NCBI GenBank assembly: GCA_025450095.1
Contig: JANWID010000306.1
Coordinates: 1-9,011 of the forward strand
DNA: 9,011 nucleotides
Source of the DNA: Bacteroidia bacterium
GTDB lineage: Bacteria > Bacteroidota > Bacteroidia > AKYH767-A > OLB10
Direction of reading: 5' to 3'
Positions 6,610 through 9,011 of the stretch are shown piece by piece. Positions within the stretch are counted from its first letter, which is position 1. The number at the start of each line of letters is the position of its first letter. A program made the translations under genes and the position numbers. The notes below the pieces were generated by a model. That model saw only the letters and a program-made list of their open reading frames with translations, was not told the origin of the DNA and searched no databases.

Positions 6610-8730
6610 ATGAGAAAAGAACATCTTCTGCTTTTTGTTTTCGGGATCCTGCAGGCTGTGTTTTCCGTTGCTCAGCAGAATCAAAAGGTGGACTCACTGC
6701 TGATTGTTTTGAGAGATCAAAACTCCGATACCGGTAAAGTGAACACATTAAATGCGCTGAGCGCACAATACCTGCGCGCCAAAAATATTCCCGCTGCAAA
6801 AAAAAATGCAGAGGATGCATTACTGCTTGCCAGGAAAACAGGCTTTAAAAAGGGGATCGCGGACGCATATAATAGTTCCGGCAATATTTATAATTACCTC
6901 GGGAATGTAGCCTATAACCAGGAACATTATCCTGAATCCCTTAGAAACTATCTTTCGTCACTCGGTTTGTTTGAAAAAAGCGGGGCACAAAGAGCTATTG
7001 CTTACGCACACGTTCATATAGGCCAGGTTTATTGGGTTCAACTCAATTATTCAGAAGCACAAAAGAATTATATAATTGCCCTTAAAATATTTGAAGAAAT
7101 TAAAGATAAAAATGGGCTTGCGGTCATTTACAACAATATTGGCCTTGTTTATGAAAACCAGGGATATTACCAGGAAGCATTGAAATATTATTACGATGCT
7201 ATTAAAATGTATAGTGAATTAGGAAACAAATGGGCGATGATTGACCGGTATTTCAATATCGGGTTTCTCTACGAGGACCAGCATAATTACCCCGAAGCAT
7301 TAAAAAATCATTTCGTCGCACTTGAAATAAGTAAAGAAATAGGAACTACAGTTGGTATGGCCGCTTCTAATAGTAATATCGGCGGTGTGTATAACAACCA
7401 GGGGGATTATCCTGAAGCATTAAAAAGCTATTTGCTTGCCCTTCAGCTATACCGGGATGCTGAAAACCAGGAAGGAATTGCTATTTCTTACACTAATATT
7501 GGTGGCGTATATATTGATTTGAAGGGTTTTTTAGAAGCAAAGCAATATTTAAACGATGGTTTATCGCTTTCAAAAGAAATTGGATTAATTGAGAATACAA
7601 AGACAATCTACGAGTTGATGGCAACATTAGACAGCGCAACCGACAATTGGCAACAATCTTTGACTAATTATAAATCATATATTCTTTATCGGGATAGTCT
7701 TGTAAACCAGGAAAATGCCGGAAAAATCATGAAGGCACAGATGCAGTATGACTTTGACAAGAAAGAAGATTCACTTAAATACCAGCATGCGCTGACAGAT
7801 GAAAAACTCAAACAGCAAACTTTATTGACACGGCAACAGCAGCAGGCTCTTTTGCTGAACGAAAGAGAGTTCGCACTTATCAGCAATGAAAAACAAATTC
7901 AGGAATTGCAAATAGAAAAAGACCGGGCTGATTTTGCTGCACAAAAAATTGCTCAAAATGCAGACGCTGATATTAAACAAGGACAACTGTTACTGTTAAA
8001 CAAAGAAAGGGCCATACAAGGCCTGGAGTTAAATAAACAAAAACAACTAAAGAATTATTTACTCGCGGGGCTGGTTTTATTTGCTATCCTTTCTTTTTTT
8101 GCATACAGAAATTACAGGACGCGTCAGAAATTGAAACTGCAAACACTCAGGAATAAGATCGCCAGTGACCTGCATGATGATGTGGGCAGCACACTTAGCA
8201 GCATTTCTATTTTTTCGCAGATGGCGCAACAGCAGTCCAAAGAAGTGATCCCAATGCTTGAAACCATTGGCGAAAGTTCCCGAAAAATGCTGGATGCTAT
8301 GGCTGATATCGTTTGGACGATCAATCCGGAAAATGATCAGTTTGAAAAAATCATTTTAAGGATGCGGAGCTTTGCCTACGAACTGCTTGGTGCCAGGAAT
8401 ATTGACTTTGAATTTGTGGCTACTGATGATGTTGCGAAGATGAGGCTCCCTATGAATGTGCGCAAAAATCTTTACCTGATCTTCAAGGAAGCCACGAATA
8501 ATTTGGTAAAATATGCCGCCGCCGACAGGGCTTTATTTTCTCTTACAGGAGAAAAAAATAATGTAATCCTGCTGATCAAAGACAATGGAAAAGGGTTTGA
8601 TACCAACCGGGAGACAGATGGCAACGGATTAAAAAACATGAAAAAAAGGGCGATCGAGATGGGAGCAGTATTAATGATTGATTCCCGCCCGGGAAAGGGC
8701 ACGACCATTCAATTGCAGGTAGAGGTGTAA
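6610..8730 (+). CDS. TPR-domain sensor histidine kinase (HisKA_3 type)
   Basis: The product is a 706-residue membrane sensor kinase of a two-component system. Residues 1-21 look like a signal peptide (MRKEHLLLFVFGILQAVFSVA, then QQ). About eight tetratricopeptide repeats span 43-362; five have an exact 40-residue period with the pattern GxxYxxQxxYPEALK (near 138, 178, 218, 258 and 298). A Gln/Lys/Glu-rich, probably coiled-coil segment covers about 365-478. One transmembrane helix lies at 482-499 (NYLLAGLVLFAILSFFAY). The DHp helix has IASDLHDDVGSTLSSI with phosphoacceptor His522, typical of the NarX/LytS-like HisKA_3 family. The ATPase domain shows the N box (EATNNLVKYA, about 627-636), the G1 box (DNGKGFD, 658-664), the G2 box (GNGLKNM, 671-677) and the closing PGKGTTIQL. 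No HAMP or PAS domain is seen. The topology predicts that the TPR and coiled coil are periplasmic and the kinase cytoplasmic. The signal is unknown, probably a peptide or protein partner. A response regulator follows 12 bp downstream. All catalytic motifs are intact. Confidence 0.95.
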   Translation: MRKEHLLLFVFGILQAVFSVAQQNQKVDSLLIVLRDQNSDTGKVNTLNALSAQYLRAKNIPAAKKNAEDALLLARKTGFKKGIADAYNSSGNIYNYLGNVAYNQEHYPESLRNYLSSLGLFEKSGAQRAIAYAHVHIGQVYWVQLNYSEAQKNYIIALKIFEEIKDKNGLAVIYNNIGLVYENQGYYQEALKYYYDAIKMYSELGNKWAMIDRYFNIGFLYEDQHNYPEALKNHFVALEISKEIGTTVGMAASNSNIGGVYNNQGDYPEALKSYLLALQLYRDAENQEGIAISYTNIGGVYIDLKGFLEAKQYLNDGLSLSKEIGLIENTKTIYELMATLDSATDNWQQSLTNYKSYILYRDSLVNQENAGKIMKAQMQYDFDKKEDSLKYQHALTDEKLKQQTLLTRQQQQALLLNEREFALISNEKQIQELQIEKDRADFAAQKIAQNADADIKQGQLLLLNKERAIQGLELNKQKQLKNYLLAGLVLFAILSFFAYRNYRTRQKLKLQTLRNKIASDLHDDVGSTLSSISIFSQMAQQQSKEVIPMLETIGESSRKMLDAMADIVWTINPENDQFEKIILRMRSFAYELLGARNIDFEFVATDDVAKMRLPMNVRKNLYLIFKEATNNLVKYAAADRALFSLTGEKNNVILLIKDNGKGFDTNRETDGNGLKNMKKRAIEMGAVLMIDSRPGKGTTIQLQVEV
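7021..7620 (+). repeat. In-gene tandem TPR repeats with exact 120-bp period
   Basis: Five successive TPR units keep an exact 120-bp period, visible as the recurring GAAGCA within the EAL/EAQ/EAK codons near 7053, 7173, 7293, 7413 and 7533. Units three and four are close at the nucleotide level, sharing the codons for YPEALK. The lack of indels suggests expansion by unit duplication and indicates a regular superhelix in the sensor domain. Confidence 0.85.
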
Positions 8731-8742
8731 AAAAGTATAAGA

Positions 8743-9011
8743 ATGAATAAGAATATTAGGGTCACCATATTTGAAGACAACAAGAGTCTGCGGTCCGGGC
8801 TGTATCAATTGATCAATGGCAGCGAAGGTTCTATATGCGGGGGTGCCTTTGAAGATTGCCTTAATCTTTTAAAGGATATTGAAGACACAAAACCAGATGT
8901 TGTCTTAATGGATATTCAAATGCCGGGCATCAACGGTATTGAAGCGGTGAAAATGCTGCGTGAAAAATATCCTGACTTAAAAATCCTGATGCAAACAATT
9001 TTTGAAGACAA
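8743..9011 (+). CDS. Response regulator, receiver domain (NarL/FixJ type likely; 3' end beyond window)
   Basis: ATG at 8743 opens a frame that runs off the right edge after 89 codons, 12 bp behind the kinase stop. The sequence is a receiver domain: acidic pair Glu11-Asp12 (TIFEDN), phosphoacceptor Asp57 in VVLMDIQMPGINGIEAV, and the switch Thr85 in LMQTIFED. The conserved Lys of strand five and the output domain lie outside the window. Pairing with a HisKA_3 kinase makes a LuxR-type helix-turn-helix output and a total of about 210 residues the expectation, but this is inference. It should be phosphorylated by the upstream kinase and then act on promoters. The usual hydrophobic residue before the Thr of strand four (as in LMLT) is Gln84 here, a small departure of unknown meaning. 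Confidence 0.93.
   Translation, partial: MNKNIRVTIFEDNKSLRSGLYQLINGSEGSICGGAFEDCLNLLKDIEDTKPDVVLMDIQMPGINGIEAVKMLREKYPDLKILMQTIFED

Noticed and set aside
8472..8708. Minus-strand open frame opposite the kinase ATPase domain
   Set aside because: It is antisense to intact N, G1 and G2 boxes and has no independent support.
8768..9011. Repeated TTTGAAGACAA at the start and end of the response regulator segment
   Set aside because: Both copies encode the FED(N) residues expected at separate receiver-domain positions; the match is codon coincidence.

Overview
The window looks like part of a Bacteroidota chromosome, probably from the Chitinophagales/Chitinophagaceae. Three things point there: a type IX secretion (T9SS) type B sorting domain, lipoproteins with the N-terminal CxKEYSCEGC followed by PKD modules, and a TPR sensor kinase of a form common in that phylum. 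Start regions lack clear Shine-Dalgarno sequences, and two genes may use GTG or TTG starts, which also fits. The genus assignment is inference.

Layout. The left 6.35 kb is read entirely from the minus strand and encodes three extracytoplasmic proteins. In transcription order they are: a Kelch/PKD lipoprotein (6347 to 4512), a tandem paralogue (4490 to 2760), and a large glycine-rich adhesin-like protein (2635 to the left edge, truncated). The adhesin has three 47-residue repeats, an Ig-like module and the beginning of a T9SS type B C-terminal domain. A 253-bp intergenic region (6357-6609) separates this cluster from a divergent plus-strand pair: a TPR-containing sensor histidine kinase (6610-8730) and, 12 bp later, a response regulator cut off by the right edge (8743-9011).

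How the genes may work together. The kinase and regulator form a two-component system. The kinase has a signal peptide and one later transmembrane segment, so its TPR domain should be periplasmic. The two lipoproteins carry a lipobox followed by an acidic/basic tail resembling a surface lipoprotein export signal, then two PKD domains as a stalk and a Kelch propeller. With the adhesin they could form a cell-surface set for binding or recognition. Control of the surface cluster by the divergent two-component system is a hypothesis from gene arrangement only.

The clearest points for a second look are the tandem lipoprotein duplication (conserved anchor/stalk, divergent propeller, a 78-bp length change and probably one extra degenerate blade), the conserved Cys motif, the glycine-rich adhesin, and a perfect 9-bp inverted repeat in the divergent intergenic region. 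I see no RNA genes, transposons, CRISPR arrays or phage genes.
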